Shown: positions 47,112 to 59,730, numbered from the stretch's first letter. The stretch: DNA of 64,000 nucleotides from Dichomitus squalens LYAD-421 SS1 (GCF_000275845.1 NW_006766885.1:798431-862430), one strand, 5' to 3'. Numbers and translations are program-made. The notes: a model not told the origin generated them from the letters alone.

Positions 47112-47384
47112 TCAAATGCGAAAACGAGGAAAATGCGACGGTTGAAGGGCGTTGATGGGTGAGCACGAGGCGGGGAACACAGCCCGAAGGAGAATATTAC
47201 GTTGATGAGCGACAAAGAACAAGCGCACTACTAAGCACTTCGCTCGCTGCTCTACCGGGACCGTGAGCAGGTGCGCAAGTGTAGTGTCGCCGAGCAGGTG
47301 AACGAGAGAGATGCTGAAGGCAAGGGCAGAAGCAGCGAGGACGACGGCGAGGGCCAGTGTCGGTCGTTCGGCAACCCCCCGCAT
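47112..47384 (-). CDS. possible small membrane protein or upstream ORF
   Basis: A 90-codon frame with a true ATG at 47384, directly upstream of and on the same strand as the large disordered-protein gene. It has one hydrophobic segment (LALAVVLAASALAFSISLVHLL, about residues 10-31) after a short polar start. The rest has no features. It could be a uORF in the long 5' leader, a small single-pass protein, or chance. No homologue is recognised. Confidence 0.22.
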   Translation of the reverse strand: MRGVAERPTLALAVVLAASALAFSISLVHLLGDTTLAHLLTVPVEQRAKCLVVRLFFVAHQRNILLRAVFPASCSPINALQPSHFPRFRI

Positions 47385-47644
47385 TCCTTATTAGGCGACC
47401 AAGTGCCACGCCCTCTTGGCTAGATCTAATAGGGAGCTCCGGTCTCAAACAACCCCACAATCTCCGGGTCCTCATGTTCGAATCACACATTGATTCATCC
47501 AGCCGGTACATATATCAGCTCATGCGTCTCACGCCACGTCTTGCCGACAGCAAACGACAGGGCTCGAATATCGTTCATTCTGCAACTCAATAGGAAATAG
47601 TAGTAAGAATGGTCCCTGATAAACTAGTCTATCCATGGGCTAAA

Positions 47645-49018
<1,374 letters not shown>

Positions 49019-49767
49019 GGTGATGGCGGGACGGAAAGGCTCAAGCTGAGCTCACCGTCAGTGACGATGAGCGGAAGTGTTTGCTAAGCGCGCATTATGA
49101 TTGGCTGACACGGAGCAACCCTGTGCCGGAATCCTCCGGGCGTCTCCCAATACGTTCGAGCCCTGCAGCCGTTTTCTCAAATTCATTATATTTGGGACTC
49201 TGCCTGTCAACACAACCTCTACTCATTCATCTGGTCGCCTGAACTACATGCTCGAAGTTGTTACATGGGTGCTTTGGTAGTGATGGAACCTAAAAGCTAA
49301 CGACGTAATGGAACATATTAAGCTTGCAGCTTCACAAGGATTAGTGTACGGCTACGATCTACAAAACTTAAAGGGTGGGATTGGGGCGAACTTATGAGTG
49401 GTATCATAATGCTACGCTATGTATGCGGGCGACCGCATGACGAATGACTGTGTGATATGCAAGATGGAGATGATGCGGTAGAGAAGCGCTTGTACGGGAT
49501 GACTGCATGGGTATGGTGTGTAACATAAGGAATGTGGTGATAGGGACGGTATGTAGCGGAGAGCGAGATTGCATATCAGAATCGCGGCGTAGGATGGAAG
49601 AGAAGACAAAAACAAAAGGAATAAGAATATGTCCAAGTCCGTTCCATGTCCTTGCGCCGCCGCCAGAGCGGACGCAGATCATAAACTCGTCGCAAGACGT
49701 CATAAAGGCCGTGATAGTGCGAATGGAGCGTCCATGCGTCGATGACGGCTGATGTGCTTACGAACGC
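49019..49767. other. intergenic region
   Basis: This holds the promoter of the complex I gene and the 3' UTR of the kinase gene, both transcribed leftward. The sequence is AT-rich, with short frames only; nothing else is recognised. Confidence 0.45.
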
Positions 49768-51738
49768 TCAATCGCATCCGCGACTCTCGAGCGCACCCTG
49801 TAACCAGGGATGGTTCCGTACTTCGAGTATATCCGCACGAACATGGGGGTCCTTCTCCAGGCACCTATGCATGAGAGAAATCGCGGACTTGCTGATACGA
49901 CCCGATTTTGGCTCCCGGACGACGACGCGACCTTCCTTCGCGTCCTGCTCGGTCGGGAAAGGAGAGTGGCCGGTGAGAAGGTAAGAGAGGAGGACTCCGA
50001 GCGTCCAGATCTCTGCAGGAGGCGCCTTATACGGCTGCTTGCAGAGGATCTCCGAGGATGCATAGGCTGTTGTTCCGAAGAATAAGTGGTATGTTGGACG
50101 AGGTTTCGTGGGATCTGCGACAACTGCGCTGCCGAAATCGATGAGCTTGACCTAGATCACGTCGGCGTGAGCGGAGCTTGACACATTCACGTCGCACAAC
50201 GTTACGTACCCGCAAGTCAGAGTCGACCACAAGGTTTTCGTCCTTGATGTCGCAATGAGTGATACCTTGGCTGTCGAGATAGTACACCGCCTCGACGACT
50301 TGTGCGAAGACGTAGCGCGCCTGATTCTCTGACAACCGCTTGTGCTTGCTCTGCTCAATGCACTCGAAAAGGTCATGAGAGGCACGGCGCGTGAACTTAG
50401 GAGGAGCGTCCTGAGGGAGCTTAAGCAATTCCTCGCCGAAACCATTCTGGACGTCCGCGCCGACGGGCTTCCCGAGCGGAAGCTGACAGTTGCCCGACAA
50501 CTGCGGTGGTGTACGCGGCCCCTCCGAGTCAAGCATCGACGCAATAGAAGCGGATGGAGACAGCAGCGGCGTCGTCACAGGGGTCGGTACAGCAAGCTTC
50601 CCAGGGGCGGACGTCTGCTTCCCCTTCTTCTGCTTCTTGGAGACCCACGGGGTACCGTGGAGCTCCTGCACCTGTAATCGTGGGGAGGGATTAGGTTTCC
50701 AATCGTGGGCACATGTCGCGGATCACCCACCAGGTAGAAGTAGACCTCGTCCTCGAACAGGTCTAGGCACTTGACGATGTTCTCGTGGTTCACGAGGCTG
50801 AGGAGCATGACCTCCGTGGGGACGCGCCCAAACACGTCGTCCTCCCACCACGCGTGCTCTGGCACCTTCTCCTTGATTATGAACTTCACTGCGACCTCAT
50901 GGCCCTCTATACGATGGCGCGCCGTCATGACAAAGCCATAGCCTCCGGCGCCCAGCTCGTCCTGGAGGTGATAGTGCTGCACGAAAAAGGGGTTGAGAAC
51001 GTGCTCCGGGTGGAACCGTGAAGAGTACAGGCGCCCCTTGCAGAGCACCGAGTCCTCATTCAGGTAATCTTCCGCAGGGAAGGATGGGGCGCTATCGTCG
51101 TGCACACGTGCGGGCGAGAGAAGAAGCGATGGAGGATCGTCCGAATCGTCGCAGCCGATATTGGACAATGTCAGGGAAGGAAGGGACGATAGTCTGCCGC
51201 CCGACGGAGAAGCGTCGGGGAGAAGATACGGGGATGTGGAAAACGCGGGCGAATTTGGACGGAGTGTCTGGCGCGTCGGGGTAAAGGGTGACGCAGTCGG
51301 GTCTAGGGCACGAGAAGAATATGTGGGCGATGGGAAGCACGTCGTTTCCCGCGACCCGTCTGGAATGCTGAGAGGGCGAGAAGGCGAGAGGTCGGAGAAG
51401 ATGGAGTCGTGAGAATGTTCTGCGTCGGTTGCAGAAGCGCGGTAGGACGAACGATCCTGGTGCGGTCTGGGGCTATAGCGGACCTTCCGAATGTCAAAGT
51501 ACGAGTCCGCCATTCGATCGGTGTCGCAGGGATGGTACGCTTCCCGCGAGAAATGGGCTTGTTCGCAGATATCGCAGGAATGTAGGCGATGGTCGTGGTG
51601 CTCTGTGAGGGGAGTGTGCAAACTGTCTCCATCGTCCGAGGACATATCTCCGGAGTCCGACGACGGGGAAAACGCGCCAAACAAAGGAGTCGAGACTGGG
51701 AGGATGCGGGCGAGGGTGGTGCTGCCCGTATTCAGCAT
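49768..51738 (-). CDS. PAS-kinase-like serine/threonine kinase with HCD catalytic loop
   Basis: This is a CAMK-group kinase resembling fungal PSK1/PSK2 kinase domains. The long N-terminus (MLNTGSTTLARILPV onward, about 200 residues) is disordered, Ser/Pro/Asp-rich, with a short CDICEQAHFSREAYHPC Cys/His patch. The kinase domain has YHLQDELGAGGYGFVMTARH (Gly loop), EVAVKFIIKEKVPEHAWWED (Lys) and TEVMLLSLVNHENIVKCLDL. A disordered insertion lies between the hinge and helix D (VQELHGTPWVSKKQKKG to about residue 460), followed by VVEAVYYLDSQGITHCDIKD with ENLVVD, KLIDFGSAVV, FFGTTAYASSEI and EIWTLGVLLSYLLTG. DFG and the catalytic-loop Asp and Lys are intact; HRD is HCD. The stop is at 49768-49770. 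No PAS domain is visible in this model. Confidence 0.82.
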
Positions 51739-52537
51739 GGCGAGGGAGCGGGGAAGGTGGCACAGGGAGGATAGAGGATGGGGGTGGACGACAAGGGCAG
51801 AACCTGAACACTGTGTGACGGGTATTTATTCGAACCAAGGGGACGAATGACGTCCGAACAGGGAAGCGGCCACTCGAGGACAAGAAGCAGAGCATGAGCC
51901 ACCGCCCGATCGCCTTCATTAGCTGTCAACATCACACTCCTTGTCGACACGTTTATCCGCTCCAGCGTGTCCATTGCGTCCGTGTGCGTGTGGCTGATCT
52001 CATCCACGCGGATGGCCCAGCTCTGCACGCCCGGGGAAAAGGCTGAGCGTGGCAGCCCGTTGAGGGAACTGTCGATCGCCTGGATACTCCTCGATGGTCC
52101 GTCGATAGAACATCGACAAGCGTCAATGCCACCGTCACTGTCGCGGGAAAACACGCCTGGGAAATCATCGTGGGCGAGATAACGACATATGAGCGCATAC
52201 ACGTCTGCGCTGCTCAACTCTTAGGGATGAAATCCAGATGGAGCTGCGGGAAGACCACGAACAAACACAAGAAGACGGCGGGACAAGGTAAGGGCGCGCG
52301 CGTCTAGCCACAGCAATCGCAAACGCAGATCTCGTCTCAGTACGTCAGATCGCATTACGTTATATAAAAGGCAACATTGCATACATCGTTCGTTCTCGAC
52401 GTCGCCGTTCGTGGCACTGTATCACAGACCCACAAATATCCTCCTCTGACAGCGCGCCGCCGGCTTACTCGAGTCCGGGGACGAAAGCTATAATAGCCGA
52501 GCACGGAGCAGTGCATAAATACTCCGACAATACAGGG
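51739..52537. other. intergenic region
   Basis: 800 nt between the kinase start and the glycosylase stop. A TATATAAAAGG word on the plus strand at about 52,360 resembles a TATA box, but no plus-strand gene follows. Frames at 51732-52217 have no recognisable product. Confidence 0.4.
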
Positions 52538-55176
52538 TCACTTAGGCTCTTCCGACAGTGCCCACATGTAATACACTCCTGTTCCAAGGTTTGACCGTCA
52601 TCAACACGTCATACGACTACTCCAGGACGGTACGGAAACGCACCAAGGCTGCGGTACGGCCTCCAGCTCTCTGCGAGCGCCTCCATTTCCATTGGGGTTA
52701 ACAGCGCCCCCCTACGTGTAACCTGTCAGGAACACGAAGTCGTCGGCATTCTAGACGAAGGACACATACTTGATCTTGTTCTTCCCGGTCAACCGAGTCT
52801 TCATCTGTGCCACAGTGAGACCCTCCGGCAGAGGCGGGACTTCGAATCCTATCCCGACCTCGTCCGGGTTCCCGAGCATGTTCAGTGTCTTGTTGATCGA
52901 CGGCGTGAATGCAGGGGGGAGAACCATGCCCGTATCGGCCTCTACGGCCGCTTCCTTCGCGGCCTTCCCCTTCCCTTTTTTGTTCTGAACAGAAGGGGAG
53001 AGGGCGTCCGGAGCTGCCGGGAGGGCGGACGCGTGGGCAGTCGTTGCTCTGACTTCATTCTGACTTTGGCTGATCTCTTGACTGGTCCCGCTGTCTGCGG
53101 TAAGTTGAGTATCCGTGGTATCCTGGTCGTTCAGCTTGTCTTGTCTGATGAACACCGCATGCGATGGCGAGTGCAGGGATATGAACCACCGCAGCATACC
53201 ACGTTGGACACCCAGATCCCCTGACCATTCCAATAAAAGTCAGGCTATGCCTGTTCAAGACATTCAGAAATAAAACATGCCAACGGGGAGGATGTCCGGT
53301 CGGCGGAGAGAGAACATGGCGAACATGTCAACTACAGCAGCGCTCAGAGGCTTCCGTCGCATTTACGCCACTAGCAGACATACCGGTCCACTGCGGTGAA
53401 GTGAACGGCCCTCAGTCAACCATTCATATTCGGCGGCCGCAAGAAGAACGCTTACTGTCCCAATCCCCCGCACTGCAGTGAGCATCTTGTGGAGCTCCTC
53501 GTCGTCGGCCTCGAGCAGCTTTCTCGTCGACAAGGTCCCATCAGCAAACTTGCCCGCGAGGTCAAGGACTGCGTGTGTCAGACGTCAACATCAGACTTGC
53601 CTTCCTACACCACAGATGCCAATGACGCACCGTACTCGGCCTTCCGACCGCTCAGGCCAGCAGTCCTGAGCGTTGCTACGTCCTTGGCGATCACTTGATG
53701 CGCCGAGGGGAAGAAGTCGGACCTTTTGACCGAAGACCGCGCAATCAGCGCTTCAAACACACCGGCTAGCTCGAGGAGACACGTACTGGCTCTCCGACAC
53801 GTCTTCGGGGATTGATGGGTCGAATAGGCGCACGAATTTGTGTGTGATCGCTCTCGCCGCTTTCCAAGAAATTTGTTGCCCCCTGGTCAACGGATGACAG
53901 TGTCAGTACACCTCCCGTCATGCGAAGGCGCGACGTGAGCGAATGAATCAGCAAAAGAGTCAAGGACACGCAAGGACGAATGACTGTCACTCAAGACGCA
54001 CATGCGACCTTATCTCGGTGCATCTTGGCACAGTGCAACGCAGGTACTGTTCCTGCGTTACGCGGCGGAAGCTGCGTCGAGAAGATGGGAGAGAACGTGA
54101 CGCCACGAATATTCACTCGTAAATTCTCCCTGCCCTCCTGGGCCCCGGACATTCGCGTTTTCGACGGCTCTGCCACAACTCGACCTATGCCTGCGCAGGG
54201 GAGGATTTTCAATCGCCAGCAGCCTTCCCTGAGAGCGAAGCGCACTAGTCACGATCTCGCTTCCCGGGTTCTGCATTCTGGCGCCGCTGAATGACCGCAC
54301 GCGTCCCAGGCAAGAGGCAAGTATGGCACAGAGACGCCGCGAAGATTCTGGCCAAGTTCATGAACCAGCATCGTCCTCATTGCTGTCCGGTACGCACGCG
54401 AAGGGCTCGTCAATCCTGTGCTCGAATCCGACGGGGGTTCGACCACAGAGAGGCCCAGACACTTCGCCGACCTATGGCCTATAGCCGCCGCAAGCGTGTT
54501 TGAAAGGAAACTCGAACCTTACGCAAAGCCCAGCCGAGAACAGCGAAAGGGACGGAATGACGATCTCACAAGATAGAATGACATAGTGTCCTGGTAGAGA
54601 CTATATATCAGGTCTAGGCTATGTTACAGGAGTGTACACGCACCGAAAGGGGTCCACTCTCTCAAGATGTTCGAAAGGCTTGCATGACACCCTCTTGAAC
54701 ATCTCTTCGAACCGGGGGTCCACGCTAATGAGATGGTTCTTCGCAACCTCGAACGAGAAGGTGAGTACTGCCGGGACAAGCTCTTCCCCATCTGCGGCGG
54801 GTTTGGGGGTGATAGGTATCGTGGGGGCACGAGGGACCGGTGCTGTTGTCTCTTCTTCTTCCGCAGGAGTGTTTGATGACGGATTGGTAGCGCGAGCCCT
54901 TTTGGGAGGCTCGTGAAGCTCTGTATTTGCTGCCCTCTTGCCGTTGGTTTTGGGCACCACCGTCACGGTCTCCTCGACGGGCACTTTGGTGCCATTAGCG
55001 TCCACCGCAGTAGACATGCGAGTGGCCGAGCGGGTTATGCGCATGTTGAGCGAAGTCTTCTTGACGTTGCAGTGGTGATGGTCTGAGAATCTGACAAGTG
55101 TGGTGAACGAGGGAGTCTTGTTGTGGATAAGACGTCTTGCGTGACTGAGCGAAAGCAACCCAAGTGAATGTCTCAT
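52538..55176 (-). CDS. HhH-GPD DNA-3-methyladenine glycosylase (MAG/AlkA type)
   Basis: This is a base-excision repair glycosylase removing alkylated purines. Pieces in order: disordered N-terminus; LTFSFEVAKNHLISVDPRFE; CKPFEHLERVDPF; a 21-nt exon giving RTLCHSIL; GQQISWKAARAITHKFVRLF; DFFPSAHQVIAKDVATLRTA; LSGRKAEYVLDLAGKFADG; MLTAVRGIGT; a 7-nt exon completing WTV; DMFAMFSLRRPDILPVGDLG (catalytic Asp in PVGD); a charged linker; LTPMEMEALAESWRPYRSL; and VYYMWALSEEPK with the stop at 52538. The ATG at 55176 gives a basic, Ser/Leu/Arg-rich presequence-like extension (MRHSLGLLSLSHARRLIHNK). A second Met at 55044 (MRITRSATRM) would give a form without it, suggesting possible dual mitochondrial and nuclear targeting (inference). 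Intron 53883-54569 is unusually long. Confidence 0.87.
53384..53390 (-). other. 7-nt microexon in the glycosylase (GIGT-WT-V)
   Basis: TGGACCG on the minus strand lies between an ACCGCAG acceptor and a GTATGTC donor. It joins GIGT (donor GTAAGC after ACA) to TTGACATG (acceptor TGTAG), giving GIGTWTVDMF. This restores the conserved GIGxWT of HhH-GPD enzymes in frame. Skipping it would shift the frame. Confidence 0.75.
54570..54590 (-). other. 21-nt microexon in the glycosylase (RTLCHSIL)
   Basis: The exon GACACTATGTCATTCTATCT plus one T follows a CTACCAG acceptor and precedes GTGAGA. It completes the Arg after VDPF and supplies TLCHSI, with the Leu finished by the next exon before GQQISW. This matches the family's FRTLxxSILGQQIS. 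Confidence 0.8.
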
Positions 55177-55507
55177 GCACAGTTGTAGATGAAGTTCAAC
55201 CTTGCACTGGTGACATTGAATCAGCTATGCGGCACAACGTAAGGCGGCAGGGAGTCAGCAAACCGTCGGGGACGGAACCGCGCTGGCGCTACTACGCGCG
55301 TCGCGCGCTGGTGGCGCGTAATTACGCGTTTTGGATCACGTGTGCCGCCGCCCGCGTCGACTGCGCCACCCGCGCGGGGGCTGCGGCCTGCGCCGGAGCT
55401 CAGCCGATCCTTTCATCAGACCGCCCTTCTTGTAGAAGCCGTCCCTGGCTTGGTACCTCCTTTGCATTCTATCCGGCCTCTAACCCGGATTCCGGCCTTC
55501 ATCCGCA

Positions 55508-55513
55508 TATATA
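55508..55513 (+). promoter_or_regulatory. TATA box of the I9 inhibitor gene
   Basis: TATATA lies 72-77 nt upstream of the ATG at 55585 and is followed by a C/T-rich stretch (CTCCTCACCTC, ACCACCACCTCCC) of the kind found near fungal transcription starts. The 400-nt region back to 55176 is shared with the divergent glycosylase gene. Confidence 0.6.
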
Positions 55514-55584
55514 CTCTGCCGCCCTGGGATTCGTCTCCTCACCTCAAACACCAACCACCACCTCCCACACATCACGATCCTATC

Positions 55585-56209
55585 ATGTCCGGCAGTGAGT
55601 ACTCGACCGATTGCGTCACCCGTGCGCCTTGAGATGCCCGCTACTGACAGCTTCCGCGGATATCTGTCCACCCAGGGTACATCGTCGTTTTCAAGGACAG
55701 CGTCAGCCAAGACGACGTGAAGAAGTACGCGGACGAGGTAAACGCGAACGGTGCGTAGCCCCGTGATACCGTGGTGTAACCTCTCAGCTCATAATCGCAT
55801 CTGTTCACGCAGGTGGCGAGGTCGGAAACCACTTCGACACTCTTCTCAAGGTATGCATGACCCGCTGCAGTCCGCAGAGACGTCACTTGCCCTGACCCAT
55901 GGCACCTCCTCTCAGGGCTTCTCCGCAACTATCCCAGAATCGTACCTGCAGCAACTCCAGTCCTACCAGGGCAGCGTCATCGACTACATCGGTAAGTCCA
56001 TCTACCCCTTCTGTCCAGCCCCCCCCCCCCGTTGTGGTTTCCGCGCGCCTCTTGTCGCCTCGTGGTAGTCCCAGAACGATACCCTTCCCTGGGGCCCTCG
56101 AGGCGCAGATCGGACTCCTTGAGGCGTTCAGTACAGGCCCTAGAACGTCAGATAACCTAGGCGCTGACTTGCTTGTTCAGAGCCCGACAGTACTGTCACG
56201 ATCCAGTAA
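55585..56209 (+). CDS. proteinase inhibitor I9-type small protein (Pleurotus IA-1/yeast Pbi2-like)
   Basis: This protein of about 75 residues resembles a free subtilisin propeptide. Relatives inhibit subtilisin-type (vacuolar) proteinases in the cytosol. Exons give MSG, RYIVVFKDSVSQDDVKKYAD with EVNAN, GGEVGNHFDTLLK, GFSATIPESYLQQLQSYQGS and VIDYIEPDSTVTIQ. The end DYIEPD is the typical I9 C-terminal edge, and no protease domain follows. There is no signal peptide. Introns are at MSG, VNAN, TLLK and DYI; the last one (about 185 nt, with a C homopolymer) is longer than usual. The stop is 56207-56209. Confidence 0.88.
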
Positions 56210-56843
56210 CGATCAGGATCCAGAAGACATAGGGCGTCAGACGTAGTTGAGCTTCATCGATCGACGATCGGTGATCTCGACCGCATTCTGCTGCGTTTTC
56301 ACACCTTGGAGACCGTACATCTGCGAAAGTTGAAGAGCACGATGAAGGACTAGCGATCGTTGTAGCTGCTGTGCGATTAGCTGTTGTATTATCAGGGCCT
56401 GCGAATGTCATCGTATCGTGTAGCCTAGTCACCTCCTGTAGCTTGGATTACCTAGGCCTCAGCCAGGTCAACTATGCTTGATACTATACAATTGAGTGCG
56501 TTATGGCAGCCCCGCCACTGCTGTGCTCCTAACGTGCACGCCGAAGCTCGTATGTCCATGACTAAACGTGTATTGCGCGACTGCGATACATACAGGATCC
56601 TGCTATGACTAAACGTAAGGAAGGGTATCGCAAGAAAGAAGGAACGTGAGACACCAATGAAGGTCATTACTGGTCGTGATGAGATTCCACAAGACGGGTG
56701 AGGTATAACGATAGCGGAGAACAACGCCAGGGTATGGACTGCGAAACGCCAAAAACATACAGCTGTAAGAGTCCCTCATAGTCCAACAAGATAGAATGCA
56801 AAACGAGCGCAAAGACGGTATAGCAACGCACAGCCGTCCACGC
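56210..56843. other. convergent spacer
   Basis: This lies tail-to-tail between the inhibitor (+) and the unknown protein gene (-). Only short frames are present, with no recognised element. Confidence 0.45.
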
Positions 56844-58715
56844 TCAGGCCGACACCGCGGCGACAGGAACGCCGTTCATCACCCCGGGCTTCGCCCCAGC
56901 CTCGCCGACGGCAGCGATCCCGTTCTCGTCCACCTTGTCCGCGGCCTCCTCAGAGAGTCCTGCCGCAGCGGCTCCCACTGACTTGATCAGCGACTCGGAG
57001 GCAGGAGGCGTGGGCGGGGTCACCGTCACCCCGGGCACACCCTGCTCCTGGTTTCCCGGCACACTCTCAGACGTGATCGCCGCGGCTCCAAGGGGCGCGA
57101 CGAGCACGGGCGCACTATCGTGAGTCGGGAGCGAGGGCGTGGGCACGACTGCGCCCGCTCCTGGCGCCGGCGCTGAGGGTGCTGAGGGGGGAGGAGAGGG
57201 GTTGACGGGAGGTTCGGGAAAGTCCCACGGGCGGGGTACGAGCGCGGCGGGCATGATCCACGTTGCGGCGCAGACGACGCCCTTGCCCTTGTCCTGGGAG
57301 CGGATCTGGTTGAACTCCATGTCGATGTAGGTGGAGAAGTAGCGAACGAAGGGGAGGATCTCGGCCACGCCGCCGTTGCCCACCGAGAGCGCGGTGAGGA
57401 AGTTGACGACGGTGTGCGCGACAGATGGGGCATTCTGTAGAGTCGTGCGTCAGCAGACGTATGCTTATGAGGAAGGATGCATACACTGAGGAACTTCACG
57501 GAGGGCTCGGGAACGACGAGCTCAAGACCCCACCAGTCTGAGAAAAGTGCTGTCAACCGGATGGACGATGCAGAGTACGCATACACACGTACAAGTGAGG
57601 ACGGACATGCGATCCGTGGGCGGGAAGACGCCATCATGCGAGGGGAGAATAGACTTGCCCGTCGCATACCCCAAAGCCATCAGTTGCGGCGTAATCTCCT
57701 CGACACCCTCGATGACCGCCTTGGCGGAAGGAACAGCGCCGCTCAAGATGCCCGGCTGGTCTCCAGGCTGCCCAAGGCCCCAGTTCGGCACCGTTAGAAG
57801 ACTGACGACATCGACGTCCTTGAACACGCTGGTCAGTTTCGCCAGCGATGTGGCCGTCACGCTCGTGATACCGCTGACAGCCTCTGTCAAGTCCAAGTTG
57901 CGCGCCACGGTAGGCGGGGAACCTTTCGGCGACGGTTTCCCCGAAGCTGAGGGTGACGGGGCGGCCACCTCCACCTTATCCAACTTCGCGAAGTGCCGTA
58001 CGTCCGCCTCGGAGTCGGTCATCGGCAGGCAGACCGCATGGATAGGCCCCTTCGACAGAGCCTTGATGTCTTCGCCGGCGCTCGTCTTACCCACGACGAC
58101 GGGCACGTCCGAGCTTGGGAGCTGGCGCAGCTGTGCGATAACCTTGTTCGCCTGCTTCGGCTCCAACAACTGTGCCTTCACCTTGTGCACCTTCTGGTTC
58201 GAGGCCGCCGTCACTGCAACCTTCGAGCTCTTCGGAAGGGCAGCGGATGGGACGGAGAAAGGGCCAACGATGAGCTCCCGCACGACCAGCGCGGAGTCGC
58301 GCGCCCTCCTCTCGGAGCGGGTGCGGACCATCTTGCGTTCAACGTACTCCTGGCGAGCCCTCGCCTCCTTCTCGGCCTCCTCGCGTGCTGGGGGAAGTGT
58401 ATGCTTACGATCTTGGGTGTTCTTGGGCTGGACAAGAATACGCCAAGAGAAGCGCTTCTGCGATGGGGGGCGGGGCTCGGGGTCAGCAGGTGCTGAGCTC
58501 TGTTCTCCGGCAGAAGGTACGGGCTCCTCCTCCTGCGTAGGGACCTCTGCTCCGTTGCCCGAGGTTGCGGGTGTTGCAGCCTCGCCAGCAGGCTTGAGCT
58601 CACGCGCAGGTTGCGCCGCCTCTGCAGACGGTTTGGTGGGCTCTGACGGCAGCTTACCCTCAGTAGCGGGCTCCTTCGTCTTTCCTGCAGGTTGGGACCA
58701 AAATCCAAAGACCAT
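56844..58715 (-). CDS. conserved basidiomycete protein of unknown function
   Basis: Three exons. The start MVFGFWSQPAGKTKEPATEG (ATG 58715) leads into a Pro/Ala/Glu-rich disordered part, a basic-acidic helix (REEAEKEARARQEYVERKMV) and a folded-looking region: SALVVRELIVGPFSV, KVKAQLLEPKQANKVIAQLR, KGPIHAVCLPMTDSEADVRH, LTEAVSGITSVTATSLAKLT. Next come ATGKSILPSHDGVFPPTDRM spliced to SDWWGLELVVPEPSVKFL and AHTVVNFLTALSVGNGGVAE, ILPFVRYFSTYIDMEFNQIR, GVVCAATWIMPAALVPRPWD. The Pro/Ala-rich tail ends VPVAAVSA (stop 56844). The WWGLEL, PFVRY and AATWIMPAALVPRPWDF segments look strongly conserved; I recall similar hypothetical proteins in related fungi. No catalytic motif is evident. Confidence 0.75.
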
Positions 58716-59730
58716 GATGGCTGAGAGACGGTCTGTTGTCACTAGACGGGATGTAGCGCCTGAACGATCGGTGGGAAGACAGAAGAGCGCGGGGTTGGGC
58801 TGCACTGCGTCAAGCAGGCTTATATGTGCCGCAGACAGTAGTGCTAGCCTGTGCCTGGAGTAGCTGATGCGGGTGCTGGAGGCAAAGAGGAGGCAGACGG
58901 AGGGAGTGAAGAGAGCGCAAGGTCTGACAGGCGGCCACGGAGGACGACAATCGCAGTGACCTCAGAAGGAGAAGCGCCACAAGCGCCCTCCCCCGGTCGC
59001 GATCACGTGGAACGACGTAACTTCGTGGCAGCCCGTCGGGAGAGCGGGCCGGTTTGGGTCGCAGACCCCGCATCGCTAAGCGCATCGGAGGGTCTAATCA
59101 AGACTTCAACAAGGTCAAGGTAGGCATTACACCGCGATACGTTGAGGATGATGACACACGAATATGGCAGCGGATGAGTATCAAAGCAGCTCAAGACAGT
59201 GCCAAACCGAGAACCACGCAAGGTCCGAGACAGCAGTCACGGTCTACCATGCCTGCAACCGTGTCTGACATTGAGCGAGGACAGGGCTTGCGGATAGACT
59301 AAAGGGACGTCGAGGATATCATGAGCACCCAGGTCACAGGTCCAATCTGAATACGGATGTCGCCGAAACCCTTGTGCCGGGAAACGACATATAGGGTGTG
59401 AAGAGGACGCGCGATCCAGCACACACTCGTGGAGTACTGTACGACGCCAATTAGACTCAGGCTCGGGGGACACTTGCCCAGAGTGAACGCAAAATCCCTC
59501 TCGGGCAGAAGCCGCTTGGAAGACAGGCGAACCTCGAATCTATCTCGGGCTCCGGCTTCTTGAATCAGGACCGTACGAATGTGCTCATCGCGAGGGAAGA
59601 CAGCGGGAAAGGAGCGCTGACACCCTGTCTATTTGCATGCCCTAAGAGACTTCTTCATGGCCCAGTTGCTTCAAGAAGGGTTAACATTCGGGTGACCGAG
59701 TAGTTGGATTACAGAAGAGCTCATCTGTGG
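58716..59730. other. intergenic region
   Basis: 1 kb between the unknown-protein start and the hydrolase stop. The left part is promoter sequence with CTTATATG near 58,820 (minus-strand CATATAAG, a TATA candidate for the unknown gene). Frames at 59054-59473 are short and not recognised. Confidence 0.45.

Noticed and set aside
52360..52370. TATA box for a plus-strand gene
   Set aside because: TATATAAAAGG is a good match, but no plus-strand coding sequence with splice signals follows before the glycosylase gene on the other strand.
57547..58863. 438-codon open frame on the plus strand
   Set aside because: It is the antisense shadow of the minus-strand unknown gene at 56844-58715, which has coherent conserved blocks and good splice sites. 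The antisense product is Ser/Ala/Gly-rich with no recognisable pattern.
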